DNA of 64,000 nt from Sinomicrobium weinanense (GCF_018863395.1 NZ_JAHKRR010000001.1:1054001-1118000), one strand, 5' to 3'. Positions 53,204 through 61,737 are shown, counted from the first letter of the stretch. Notes: generated by a model from the sequence alone, not told the origin. A program made the numbers and translations.

Positions 53204-54356
53204 TTATTTTGTTTTTATCCGTTGCATAGGTCTTTTTACCTTCTTCGTGAATACGCCCGTCATGGTCCCGGAGAGATCTGCCTTCCCTGCCGGTAAAGAC
53301 CGCTTTGATCTCCGAAACTATTGAAAGAGCGATCTCCTCGGGTGTTTCCGCACCTATATCGAGCCCTGCGGGGCTAAAGATATTTTCAGGGGCCTCCGGA
53401 ACGTCAAGGCCTTCTTCCCTTAATTCCCCAAACATGCGTTCCCGTTTTTTTCGCGGGCCCAGCATGCCGATATATTTTACCTTTCGCCTGAGCAGTTGCT
53501 TTATCAGGGTCTTGTCGTAATTATAGTTATGTGTCATCAATAACACGGCGGTCCGGTGGTCTGTTTCCACCTTGTCCAGTGCATTTTCCGGTTCTCCTAG
53601 GATAATATTGCAGGAGGAAAAACGCTGTTTATTGGCATAACTGGGCCTGCCGTCGATCAGGGTGGTTTCCCAGCCCAGTATACCAGCCATATCAACGACC
53701 GGGAATATATCGTTACCGGCCCCGGCGATAATGAGTTTTATTTCGGGGGGTACATACTCGATAAATGCATATAATTCACTGTTTTCCGACCTGTACTGCC
53801 TGAAAGCGGATTCCTGTTTTTGCAGGACCGTTTGCCCTTCTTTTACAAGGGCTCCATGGAGCGATAAGGGGTCTTCTTCCTTAGTCCAGCCCCCTTCCTC
53901 TTTTAATAATATTCCTGTTCCCTGGGCCCGGTCTCTCCTGTTCTCCAGGGAATAAAGTGTGATGAGCACGGACGGAGACCTGTCTTCTGCCAGTTTCCGG
54001 AGCAGCTCCACCGGGTTCTGCCGAACCGTGGCCAGGACGGGCTCTATGAGTACTTGTATTATACCGTTACATCCCAGCCCCACACCGATAAAGGCATCGT
54101 CTTCGTCGGAAGTATCATAGGTCACCAACATGGGATGGTCCTGCATAATGACCAGCAGGGACTTGCGCAGGGCATCTCCTTCCAGGCAACCACCGCTTAT
54201 GGCCCCGGTGAGTTCCCCGTTTTCTGTGATAAGCATCCGTGCTCCGGGACGGCGATAGGAAGAGCCTTCCACATGTACAACGGTAGCCAGGGCAGTCCTT
54301 TTACCTTCTGCTCTTGCCTGGTCATAGGCCTTGATTATCTGTTTTATTTCCTTCAC
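53196..54356 (-). CDS. xdhC: XdhC-family molybdenum cofactor chaperone
   Basis: 386 aa. The N-terminal XdhC/CoxI domain has RTALATVVHVEGSSYRRPGARMLI (core VEGSSYRRPGARM) and GAISGGCLEGD. A C-terminal Rossmann-like half has LIIAGAGNDIFPVVDMAGILGWETTLID, RKVKYIGMLGPRKKRERMF and SPAGLDIGAETPEEIALSIVSE. In Rhodobacter, XdhC binds the cofactor, protects it during sulfuration by a NifS-type enzyme and hands it to xanthine dehydrogenase. The adjacent upstream desulfurase gene fits this exactly. Cytosolic. Confidence 0.94.
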   Translation of the reverse strand: MKEIKQIIKAYDQARAEGKRTALATVVHVEGSSYRRPGARMLITENGELTGAISGGCLEGDALRKSLLVIMQDHPMLVTYDTSDEDDAFIGVGLGCNGIIQVLIEPVLATVRQNPVELLRKLAEDRSPSVLITLYSLENRRDRAQGTGILLKEEGGWTKEEDPLSLHGALVKEGQTVLQKQESAFRQYRSENSELYAFIEYVPPEIKLIIAGAGNDIFPVVDMAGILGWETTLIDGRPSYANKQRFSSCNIILGEPENALDKVETDHRTAVLLMTHNYNYDKTLIKQLLRRKVKYIGMLGPRKKRERMFGELREEGLDVPEAPENIFSPAGLDIGAETPEEIALSIVSEIKAVFTGREGRSLRDHDGRIHEEGKKTYATDKNKINV

Positions 54357-54385
54357 TGGGGTTAGATGTTAGATTTTAGATATGG

Positions 54386-55567
54386 TTATGATGAGGAACT
54401 TAGAGTGTTTATTATATGTTTTTTTCTTTGTGTTGTTACCGTGTCACCGATCACTTGTGCGGCAAAACGGACCTCTTCTTCGGTGGTGAACCTGCCGAGG
54501 CTGATACGCAGGGAGTTCCGGGCGTCTTCATCGGAAATACCCATAGCGCGGAGCACATGCGAAGGAGCGTGCACATTTCCTGAACAGGCACTGCCACGGC
54601 TTACGGCTATGTCTTTGGCCAGTGACAGTACAAGGCTCTCCCCTTCCACACCTTCAAAAGAAATATTGGTCACATGAGGGAGCCTGTTTTTCCGATTGCC
54701 ATTTACCGAAGTCCCGGGCATGGCCAGTAATTCATTTTCCATGGTATTTCTCAGGTATTCCAGGCGTTTTGCCTCATTTTCCATTTTTTCCCTGCATACA
54801 GAGGCCGCTTTTCCAAATCCTGCGATCCCCGGAACATTGAGGGTTCCACTGCGGTAGCCGTTTTCGTGTTTCCCTCCGTGTATCAGCGGGGCCACTTCCG
54901 GTTTGATACTTTTATTTACATACAAGGCCCCTACACCCTTGGGGCCATACATTTTGTGGGAGGAAAAGACCAGCAGGTCCACACCATCCCCTACTGCATT
55001 TACAGGGATCTTCCCTACGGCCTGGGAGGCATCACACAGAAAAAGGAGTTGGTGTTTTTTAGCAATCTCCCCTATCTGCTTCACGGGATGGACAAGGCCT
55101 GTTTCGTTATTGGCATACATCAGGGCAATACCAATGGTTTCCGGTCCTATATTTTCCTCGAGTTCCTCCAGATCAATATTTCCTCCGGCATCTACCCCCA
55201 TATATGTGACCCTGTACCCTTTTTTTTCGAGGTAACGGCACGTATCCAGAACGGCTTCGTGTTCGGTTTGGGAGGTTATGATATGGTTTCCGGAAAAGTT
55301 GCCTGATGCCATTACACCTTTCAATGCAAGGTTTATAGCTTCTGTGGCCCCGGAAGTGAATATCATATCTTTGGAGCGTGCTCCTATTAACCGGGCCACT
55401 TCTTCCCGGGCGTGCTCCACGGTTTCGGATGCTTCCCATCCGTAGCTGTGGTCCCTGCTCGCTGCATTGCCGAAACCTTGTGTAAAACAGGGTATCATAA
55501 CGTCAACCACCCCGGGATCGCAGGGCGTTGTGGCATTGTAATCGAGATATACCGGTTTTTGGTGCAT
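54386..55567 (-). CDS. Cysteine desulfurase (NifS/IscS-like), probable cofactor sulfurase
   Basis: 393 aa from the ATG at 55567, since MHQKPVYLDYNATTPCDPGV is the family start; the upstream 27 residues of the frame are not conserved in character. PLP lysine is in FSSHKMYGPKGVGALYV, the Asp-containing CDASQAVGKIPV contacts the ring, and the persulfide Cys is in SRGSACSGNVHAPSH. It takes sulfur from cysteine. Placement 29 bases before xdhC suggests it provides the terminal sulfur ligand of the molybdenum site (like NifS4) and perhaps the sulfur for MoaD. It is the first gene of the block. Confidence 0.92.
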   Translation of the reverse strand: MHQKPVYLDYNATTPCDPGVVDVMIPCFTQGFGNAASRDHSYGWEASETVEHAREEVARLIGARSKDMIFTSGATEAINLALKGVMASGNFSGNHIITSQTEHEAVLDTCRYLEKKGYRVTYMGVDAGGNIDLEELEENIGPETIGIALMYANNETGLVHPVKQIGEIAKKHQLLFLCDASQAVGKIPVNAVGDGVDLLVFSSHKMYGPKGVGALYVNKSIKPEVAPLIHGGKHENGYRSGTLNVPGIAGFGKAASVCREKMENEAKRLEYLRNTMENELLAMPGTSVNGNRKNRLPHVTNISFEGVEGESLVLSLAKDIAVSRGSACSGNVHAPSHVLRAMGISDEDARNSLRISLGRFTTEEEVRFAAQVIGDTVTTQRKKHIINTLSSSS

Positions 55568-55623
55568 TTTTTCGGGGATTTTTATAATTAAACCTTGTTT
55601 TCCGGTACACGGTCGGAGTTTAC

Positions 55624-55669
55624 AGATTGATAGACGATTCAATCTCATTCAATCTCCTATCAATCTTTT
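55624..55669. repeat. Intergenic repeat related to 31953-32059
   Basis: GATTGATAG (55625-55633) and CTATCAATC pair, enclosing two ATTCAATCTC units. The last 20 bases (55650-55669) are the exact complement of 31953-31972, and ATTCAATCTCATTCAATCT matches the arm at 32039 onwards with one change. Confidence 0.65.
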
Positions 55670-55834
55670 CTATTCAAAACCAATACTTCAAACTATCTTG
55701 TTGTGCACTCTGCCTTTTTAGGTAACTCTAATATATGGCTTATTTTCGGCCCGGTCAACTCCGGCTGACATTCAAGATGAAAATCATGGGATATTTATAC
55801 TTTATTTAACAGTCCGATATGTAATTTTTTCTTC

Positions 55835-57676
55835 TTATCCGTGTTCCTCTTCTGCTGTGGCTTCTTCCAGGAATTCTTCCCTGTCGGCTTTCATCAGCAT
55901 GTCGAGCTCCTGCATTTTTTCTCTTACGGCTACAATATACTCTTCACTGTTTCGAATACTGGAAAGGTATTTGAGTGTCTTTTCATCGTGTATAAAAAAG
56001 GTTTTGGCTGCCCGGACAGCTTCGTGTCTTTTGTGCCCGAGGATCTTAAGGGCGTCGACCCCCAACCGGAGGCTGGTATCCAATGTTTCCCTGTATATAT
56101 GCATCATTCCGGCATTCATTTGGTCATAGGCTTCGTTCCTGTTCCTGGCACGGACCAGCATATGGAGATGGGGAAAGTGTTTTTTGACGGTCTCGATTAA
56201 GAGCATCCGTTTTTCTTCATCTCCGATGGCCACCACAAGGATTTCGGCCTTGTTGGCCCCCGCTATTTCGAGCAGATCGTGCCTGGTGGCATCGCCAAAA
56301 TAGACTTTCAATCCTACTTTTCGGAGAAAATCTACATTATCGCTGTCGTTATCCAATACGGTAACGGGGACATTGTGTGTTTGAAGAAACCGTCCTACGG
56401 TATTGCCGAAATGGCCATAACCGGCTATGATAACGGGATTTTCCTCTTCCTGTACATCGTTATAGTTACTGTCCTTGCCATCAGTACTGACAGCACAGAG
56501 CCCGGGCAGGATAAGTTTCTCGTTGAGCATCAAAATAAGCGGGGTGAAGGCCATGGATATGGCTACAACAGCTGTCATTACGGCATTTACTTCGTTAGAA
56601 ATGATCCCTTCGGTGAAGCTAAAACCCAGTAGTACAAAAGCAAACTCCCCGATCTGGGCAAGGCTAAGGCTAAAAATGGTATTTTGTGCATTCCGGAGGT
56701 GAAATATTTTTCCGAGAACAAAGAGGACCAGTGCTTTTAACAATATAACCCCAAACACCAGGCCTGCCATACGCCCTGGTTGCTCCATAATGAGGCCGAA
56801 ATCTATGGTGGAACCCACAGTCATAAAGAACAGCCCGAGCAGCAATCCTTTAAACGGGTCAATGGCGCTTTCGAGTTCGTGGCGATATTCACTGTTGGCC
56901 AGCAGTACCCCACCCAGAAATGCCCCTAAAGCGGGGCTGAGCCCAACTACATTCATTAAAATGGCGATCCCCACTACGAGAAGCAGTGCCATGGCAGTAA
57001 ACATTTCCCGCAAACGTGTTCGGGCTATGATACGGAACACGGGGTACAAAAGATATTTACCTGCAATGATAATAATGGCTACGGCCCCGATAACAGCAAG
57101 TGTCTGCCCCCATCCGGGCAGGTGCCCCAGAAGTGTTGTTTCTTCTGCAGTTCTCCCGTTGCCGGATAAAAGCGGGAGTATGGCCAGGATGGGAATAATG
57201 GCGATGTCCTGAAAGAGCAATACGGCAAAAGCACTTCTGCCCGCCATGGTCTTGCTCCAGCCTTTTTCATCGAGTATCTGCAATACGATGGCCGTTGAAG
57301 ACATGGAGATGATCATTCCCAGTGTCAGGGCCACCTGCCATGAATATCCAAGGGATTGTGCAATGCCAAAAACAAGCAGGGCCGTAGTTATAAGCTGGGC
57401 ACCGCCGAGCCCCATGATCCGGCGCCGCAGGCGCCATAACCGTAAAGGCTCCAGTTCAAGGCCTATAACAAAGAGCATCATCACCACTCCAAATTCAGCA
57501 AAATGCATAACGTCCTGGCTTTCGCTGCCCACAAGCTTCAGGAAAGACGGTCCAATGAGCATTCCGGCCAGCAGGTACCCCAATACGGAACCGAGTTTTA
57601 AGTATCGGGCTATCGGAACCATAATAACAGCACCGGCCAGGTAAATGAAAGTGTGGATAAAAAAAGTTTCGTGCAT
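55835..57676 (-). CDS. Monovalent cation:proton antiporter with TrkA-N domain (CPA2, KefB/C-like)
   Basis: 613 aa. Residues 1 to about 385 hold around 12 membrane helices with LKLGSVLGYLLAGMLIGP, SMSSTAIVLQIL and ALGAFLGGVLLANSEYR, the CPA2 landmarks. From about 400, a TrkA-N nucleotide-binding domain reads VIIAGYGHFGNTVGRFLQ ... VTVLDNDSDNVDFLRKVG ... VYFGDATRHDLLEIAG. The charged tail is helical. It moves K+ or Na+ against H+ and is probably gated by NAD(H) or a thiol adduct. No KefF/KefG partner gene adjoins it, although a KefF-like oxidoreductase lies at 8328-8915. Confidence 0.92.
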   Translation of the reverse strand: MHETFFIHTFIYLAGAVIMVPIARYLKLGSVLGYLLAGMLIGPSFLKLVGSESQDVMHFAEFGVVMMLFVIGLELEPLRLWRLRRRIMGLGGAQLITTALLVFGIAQSLGYSWQVALTLGMIISMSSTAIVLQILDEKGWSKTMAGRSAFAVLLFQDIAIIPILAILPLLSGNGRTAEETTLLGHLPGWGQTLAVIGAVAIIIIAGKYLLYPVFRIIARTRLREMFTAMALLLVVGIAILMNVVGLSPALGAFLGGVLLANSEYRHELESAIDPFKGLLLGLFFMTVGSTIDFGLIMEQPGRMAGLVFGVILLKALVLFVLGKIFHLRNAQNTIFSLSLAQIGEFAFVLLGFSFTEGIISNEVNAVMTAVVAISMAFTPLILMLNEKLILPGLCAVSTDGKDSNYNDVQEEENPVIIAGYGHFGNTVGRFLQTHNVPVTVLDNDSDNVDFLRKVGLKVYFGDATRHDLLEIAGANKAEILVVAIGDEEKRMLLIETVKKHFPHLHMLVRARNRNEAYDQMNAGMMHIYRETLDTSLRLGVDALKILGHKRHEAVRAAKTFFIHDEKTLKYLSSIRNSEEYIVAVREKMQELDMLMKADREEFLEEATAEEEHG

Positions 57677-57762
57677 TGCTTTTTACGACTAAAAAATAAG
57701 GAGTTCGGTCTCTTTTTTTTACCCGGAGACAGCCTCCGGAAATAAAATACCAATTTACAAAT

Positions 57763-57904
57763 AAAAAGGGACTGTCTCAAAAGTCAGGAAAACCGTCATG
57801 CTGAATTTGTTTCAGCATCCCATCACGCTGATCGGACGATCGTTGTGAGAACCTGAAACGAGTTCAGGTTGACGGAAATGTTACTTTTGAGACAGTCCCT
57901 TTTT
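57763..57904. repeat. Inverted-repeat (MITE-like) element B
   Basis: The arms AAAAAGGGACTGTCTCAAAA(G) at 57763-57783 and 57884-57904 are perfect 21-base reverse complements. The interior (CCGTCATGCTGAATTTG ... GTTGACGG, 57793-57875) is a shorter version of that in element A. It lies between the CI-like regulator and the antiporter gene and could also act as a transcription end for the former. Confidence 0.75.
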
Positions 57905-57971
57905 GCAAACCATAGCTGTTCACCGGTTAAATTCAACAACTATTACTTTATTTTGTGCTGAGGGATCTGTT

Positions 57972-58658
57972 TTAATCTACAAGATCGTGAAAAATCACAT
58001 TGTGCACTTTCCATATTTCTACAATGTTCTTAGCGATCATTTTTATCTTTCCCGGAAGGATCTTGTTGTCGCCGGGGATCACGTAGATAATATCGTCTGT
58101 GCCCCTGTCCCGTTCTACGCGGCCTGTAAAAATCCCCTGTACCTTGTTGACAAATACATACATACCGCCCTCAACGACAGCATCGAGCCCCTGTACCCTG
58201 TTTCCCACCACATACGATACGCCCGTAAAAGTGGAAAAAGTGGAAAAATCCGTTACCTGGAAGGCCCTGGCACCTTCTCCGTAAGCAAAAGGAAACTGGT
58301 ACCTGGGTAAATTGTTTATGAATCCCTGATCTTCCCTTTGCGATACATACTGGTATTGCAATTCAACAGGTACAACTATAATGCTGTTTTGCTCGTGAAT
58401 ATGATGGGAAAACAATTTATTGAAATCAACGTTGTGTAACTTGCCAATTGTGATCAGTCTGTAATAGTCCAGAGTGTTTCGTTTTTTCCAGGTAGATATG
58501 GTATTGGGTTTTACGCCCAGGAAATCTGCCAGTTCCAGGTTGGTCTTAAAACCGAAATAGTCTTTAAGGTTTTGCAAGATGTCTTCAGCGGAAAATGTTT
58601 CTTTTACAAAGGTCTTTTTATGTTCCTGCTCATATCCGGTCTTTTTCCTTTTTTCCAT
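57972..58658 (-). CDS. CI-repressor-like HTH regulator with S24/LexA-like C-terminal domain
   Basis: 228 aa. Residues about 25-85 form a helix-turn-helix of the phage CI type: NLKDYFGFKTNLELADFLGVKPNTISTWKKRNTLDYYRLI (key part LADFLGVKPNTISTWKKR). The rest resembles the S24 peptidase fold of LexA/CI: AFQVTDFSTFSTFTG, GGMYVFVNKVQGIFTGRVERD, IIYVIPGDNK. A Ser stands near the expected nucleophile position and a Lys about 40 residues on, but the GDSM core is not conserved, so self-cleavage is doubtful. No other phage genes are near. The target is unknown; it may read stress signals. Confidence 0.75.
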   Translation of the reverse strand: MEKRKKTGYEQEHKKTFVKETFSAEDILQNLKDYFGFKTNLELADFLGVKPNTISTWKKRNTLDYYRLITIGKLHNVDFNKLFSHHIHEQNSIIVVPVELQYQYVSQREDQGFINNLPRYQFPFAYGEGARAFQVTDFSTFSTFTGVSYVVGNRVQGLDAVVEGGMYVFVNKVQGIFTGRVERDRGTDDIIYVIPGDNKILPGKIKMIAKNIVEIWKVHNVIFHDLVD

Positions 58659-59171
58659 GTGATTCCAGTTTACACATATCGCCTATTCGCGAAATGTCTT
58701 CTTCCTACTTACACTATAAAACGTCACACCTCCGCTAGTTTAGTATATTTCCCCGTTATTTTATTACATTTTAACAAGAATAAATTCGTTTCTCCTGTTT
58801 GGCCCGGGTTCTTCTGCAATATATAATACACTGTCGAAACAGTGATTGACTGGCCCGGGTTTACTAAATATTTTACCGGTTATACGACCGGGGAAGATCC
58901 CTCTGTTGTTTACAATGTTTTAGCTCTTTTTTGGTAATAATATCCACTTAAATGCTTTCGGGAGAAAAATAAATATCCTGTTTTGCGCTTATCTTGTCAT
59001 AAAAATTGTGCTTTTTTCTTCTTTTTAAGATGAAGTGTATTACATTTCTGTCTAAATTACCATTCTACGGCAGGATATTTCCTGCTTAACGGTACAAAGA
59101 GCTATATAGCAAAATCCGGGTTTTCCAATAATGTTTCCGCTCTTAGCTTTGCAGTATAAAATTGAAATACC
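58659..59171. other. Long divergent control region (513 bases) between the HTH regulator and the ada operon
   Basis: No gene. TGGCCCGGGTT occurs at 58800-58810 and again at 58851-58861, exactly 51 bases apart, flanking the hairpin CACTGT-CGAA-ACAGTG (58829-58844). A further CCGGTTATACGACCGG-like palindrome lies near 58877-58892. Toward the ada operon there is a -7 element at 59144-59151. The rest is AT-rich. Confidence 0.6.
59144..59151 (+). promoter_or_regulatory. -7 element of the alkylation-repair operon
   Basis: TAGCTTTG fits TAnnTTTG, 20 bases before the ATG at 59172; no TTG at -33, which would suit an activator-dependent promoter. Confidence 0.5.
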
Positions 59172-60020
59172 ATGGAAGAACAACAGCAAATCAATTACGA
59201 CCGTATTGCGGAAGCCATAAGCTACATCCGCCGTAATTTCAAGGAGCAGCCCGGTCTGGAAAAAGTGGCCGAACAGGTACACCTGAGCCCGTTTCACTTT
59301 CAGCGGCTGTTCCGGGAATGGGCCGGGGTAAGCCCGAAGAAATTCCTGCAATACATCAGTGTGGAACACGCCAAACAGATCTTAAAGGACAAAGACACCA
59401 CCCTGTTTGATGCAGCCTACGAAACCGGGCTTTCCGGGACCGGAAGGCTTCACGACCTTTTTATTAACATCGAGGGTATGACCCCGGGCGAGTATAAAAA
59501 CGGCGGAGCAAACCTCACGATCAATTACAGCTTTGCCCAAAGTCCTTTTGGGGATATCCTGGTGGCCTCCACACCAAAAGGCATCTGCCATATGGCTTTT
59601 GCCGACCATGAAGAAGAGGCCTTTTCGGCATTGACACGGCAATTTCCCAATGCAAAATTCAAGCAGAAAACCGACCTCATGCAACAAAATGCCCTGTATG
59701 TCTTTACCCGCCAATGGGACGAGATAGACGAGGTAAAACTGCACCTGAAAGGGACAGAATTCCAGCTCAAAGTCTGGGAAACCCTGTTGCGGATACCCAT
59801 GGGGCAATTATCGGCTTACGGGGATATTGCAAGAGAAATACAAAACGAAAAGGCATCCAGGGCCGTGGGTACTGCCATAGGCAATAATCCTGTTGCATTT
59901 CTCATTCCCTGCCACCGGGTTATCCAATCGAACGGAACCACGGGTGGCTATCGATGGGGTGCCGACCGGAAATCGGCTATTATAGGCTGGGAAGCGGCCA
60001 GGACAGATATCGTAATATAA
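59172..60020 (+). CDS. Ada-like AraC regulator fused to O6-methylguanine-DNA methyltransferase
   Basis: 282 aa. Residues about 10-108 are an AraC-type helix-turn-helix pair (LEKVAEQVHLSPFHFQRLFR, TPGEYKNGG). Residues about 118-282 are an MGMT domain with the acceptor Cys247 in LIPCHRVIQSNGTTGGYRWG and the helix AYGDIAREIQNEKASRAVG. It lacks the N-terminal zinc/phosphotriester domain of E. coli Ada. A separate small protein with that domain is encoded two genes downstream. It repairs O6-alkylguanine by suicide transfer and probably controls its own operon. Confidence 0.93.
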   Translation: MEEQQQINYDRIAEAISYIRRNFKEQPGLEKVAEQVHLSPFHFQRLFREWAGVSPKKFLQYISVEHAKQILKDKDTTLFDAAYETGLSGTGRLHDLFINIEGMTPGEYKNGGANLTINYSFAQSPFGDILVASTPKGICHMAFADHEEEAFSALTRQFPNAKFKQKTDLMQQNALYVFTRQWDEIDEVKLHLKGTEFQLKVWETLLRIPMGQLSAYGDIAREIQNEKASRAVGTAIGNNPVAFLIPCHRVIQSNGTTGGYRWGADRKSAIIGWEAARTDIVI

Positions 60021-60031
60021 GAAAGAATACC

Positions 60032-60745
60032 ATGACAGATATAGTTGAAAAAGTAGCGCAATGCAACTGGGACCTCATTACCAGGGACCTGCACGAAAAA
60101 GGGTATGCGGTGATCCCCGGATGGCTCACGGTAAAACAGTGTGAGGAACTGATCCTGGAATATGACGGCTCTACCGCATATCGCAAGACCGTAAATATGA
60201 AACGCCACCGCTTCGGGTTCGGGGAATACAAATACTACGACTATCCCCTGCCGGATATCGTACAGGCCATCCGCCAAAGCGTATATCCCCGCCTTGCCCC
60301 CATAGCCAACCTGTGGATGAAAGTATTGAAAACAGGCACCGTATTCCCCGCCACGCACAAAGAGCTGTTAAGCCTCTGCCACGGCAACGCCCAGGAAAAA
60401 CCCACGGCACTGATACTCAAATACGGCAAAGGAGGATATAACACCCTGCACCGGGACCTCTATGGCGATGTCTTTTTTCCCATGCAGGCCGCACTCTTCC
60501 TGAATGAACCGGGAGAAGAATATGAGGGCGGGGAATTTGTGCTTACCGAACAGGTTCCGAGGGCACAATCGAAGGCCATCGTATTGCGTCCCCAAAAGGG
60601 GGACATGCTTATCTTCACCACAAATTTCCGTCCCGAAAAAGGCAGCAGGGGGTATTACCGGGTACATATGAAGCACGGGGTGAGCGAAGTCACATGGGGA
60701 GAAAGACATACCCTGGGCATCATTTTCCACGATGCACTGAATTGA
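60032..60745 (+). CDS. 2OG-Fe(II) oxygenase (Oxygenase-NA/COG3826-like)
   Basis: 237 aa from the ATG at 60032, 11 bases after the ada-like stop. KYGKGGYNTLHRDLYGDVFFPMQ holds His140 and Asp142 (HRD), a second His lies in VHMKHGVSEV (His212 or His215), and Arg225 in GERHTLG should bind 2-oxoglutarate. EEYEGGEFVLTEQ is typical of this family, which has been predicted to act on nucleic acids. In this operon a role in removing alkyl damage, parallel to AlkB but from another family, is likely. The actual substrate is unproven. Confidence 0.85.
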   Translation: MTDIVEKVAQCNWDLITRDLHEKGYAVIPGWLTVKQCEELILEYDGSTAYRKTVNMKRHRFGFGEYKYYDYPLPDIVQAIRQSVYPRLAPIANLWMKVLKTGTVFPATHKELLSLCHGNAQEKPTALILKYGKGGYNTLHRDLYGDVFFPMQAALFLNEPGEEYEGGEFVLTEQVPRAQSKAIVLRPQKGDMLIFTTNFRPEKGSRGYYRVHMKHGVSEVTWGERHTLGIIFHDALN

Positions 60746-60756
60746 GAAAGCGTAGC

Positions 60757-61011
60757 ATGACACCACATCAAAACATTTCCGACAGCCGTCTCAAAGCTGA
60801 AATACGGAATGGGAACATATGCCTTGGAGGGAACCACAAGTTAAAAATATACGGAAAGCTCCGTTGCTCTTCCGGAAAGCGTATGAAAAGGGAAAACAGG
60901 GTATTCTTTTCTTCTGAGGAAGAAGCCCGGAGCAACGGCTACCGTCCGTGCGGGCACTGTATGCCGGAAGCGTACAGAACCTGGAAATACGGCATATCAC
61001 AGAAAAGATAG
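60757..61011 (+). CDS. Stand-alone Ada metal-binding domain protein
   Basis: 84 aa from the ATG at 60757. GGNHKLKIYGKLRCSSGKRMKRENRVFF and NGYRPCGHC correspond to the Ada zinc domain (core pieces RENRVFF and GYRPCGHC). The first Cys (in LRCSSGK) aligns with the methyl-accepting Cys38 of E. coli Ada and the last two with Cys69 and Cys72. The Cys42 position is a Lys, so one zinc ligand differs; an extra Cys lies earlier (NICLGG). Similar small proteins occur in other Bacteroidota. It is the third gene of the operon, 11 bases after the oxygenase. Confidence 0.85.
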   Translation: MTPHQNISDSRLKAEIRNGNICLGGNHKLKIYGKLRCSSGKRMKRENRVFFSSEEEARSNGYRPCGHCMPEAYRTWKYGISQKR

Positions 61012-61027
61012 ATCACGGAATAAAGGG

Positions 61028-61035
61028 TATATTTG
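61028..61035 (+). promoter_or_regulatory. -7 element of the HAD phosphatase gene
   Basis: TATATTTG (TAnnTTTG), 24 bases before the ATG at 61060, suggesting that this gene has its own promoter after the alkylation operon. Confidence 0.5.
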
Positions 61036-61059
61036 TACGGATCAAAAAAACGGTTTGCC

Positions 61060-61734
61060 ATGCCCGAAAAGTCATATGCCGTAATTTTCGATATGGACGG
61101 TGTACTCATAGATTCTGAGCCTGCCTGGAAAAAGGCTGAAAAGGAAGTTTTTACTGCCGTAGGTGTAAATGTGCTACCCGAACTATCGGAAACCACGGCT
61201 TCCATGACCACCACCCAGGTCACCAGGTTCTGGTATGACCGCCAGCCCTGGAACGGCAAAAGCCTTTTGCAGGTGGAGCACGAGGTTATTGACCGGGTAG
61301 GCCACTTTATCATCCGGGAGGGAAAGCCCATACCGGGTATCAGGGAAGTCCTGGAACTTTTCCGGAAAAAGGGATTTAAGATAGGCCTGTCCACAAATTC
61401 CCCCGCCAGGCTCATCCCCCTGGTACTGGAAAAAACGGAAATTACAGATTATTTTCACGCCGTGTCTTCTTCCGAGCACGAAAAGGAAGGCAAGCCCCAT
61501 CCTTCCGTATACCTGTCCACGGCCAAAAAACTCGGAATCCCGTCTGCCAACTGTATTGTTTTTGAAGATTCCGTACACGGTGTCATGGCTGCAAAAAATG
61601 CGGGGATGAAGACCGTAGCCATACCTTCCGAAGCTGATTACCCGCGCAAAGGATTTGACCTTGCCGATCTCAAACTACAAAAACTGGCCGATTTTAATCA
61701 GGAGTACCTGGACCTTCTTCTGAACGGTAACTGA
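61060..61734 (+). CDS. HAD-family sugar-phosphate phosphatase (HxpB/YniC-like)
   Basis: 224 aa from the ATG at 61060. Motif I is VIFDMDGVLIDSEP with the nucleophile Asp, motif II GLSTNSP, motif III Lys in HEKEGKPHPSVYL, motif IV FEDSVHGVMAAKNAGM. A helical cap between motifs I and II makes it subfamily IA, as in YniC (hexitol and 2-deoxyglucose phosphatase) and beta-phosphoglucomutases. WNGKSLLQVEHEVIDRV in the cap resembles YniC. The natural substrate is not certain. The start was moved inward because the upstream part of the frame covers the promoter. Confidence 0.88.
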   Translation: MPEKSYAVIFDMDGVLIDSEPAWKKAEKEVFTAVGVNVLPELSETTASMTTTQVTRFWYDRQPWNGKSLLQVEHEVIDRVGHFIIREGKPIPGIREVLELFRKKGFKIGLSTNSPARLIPLVLEKTEITDYFHAVSSSEHEKEGKPHPSVYLSTAKKLGIPSANCIVFEDSVHGVMAAKNAGMKTVAIPSEADYPRKGFDLADLKLQKLADFNQEYLDLLLNGN

Positions 61735-61737
61735 CCC

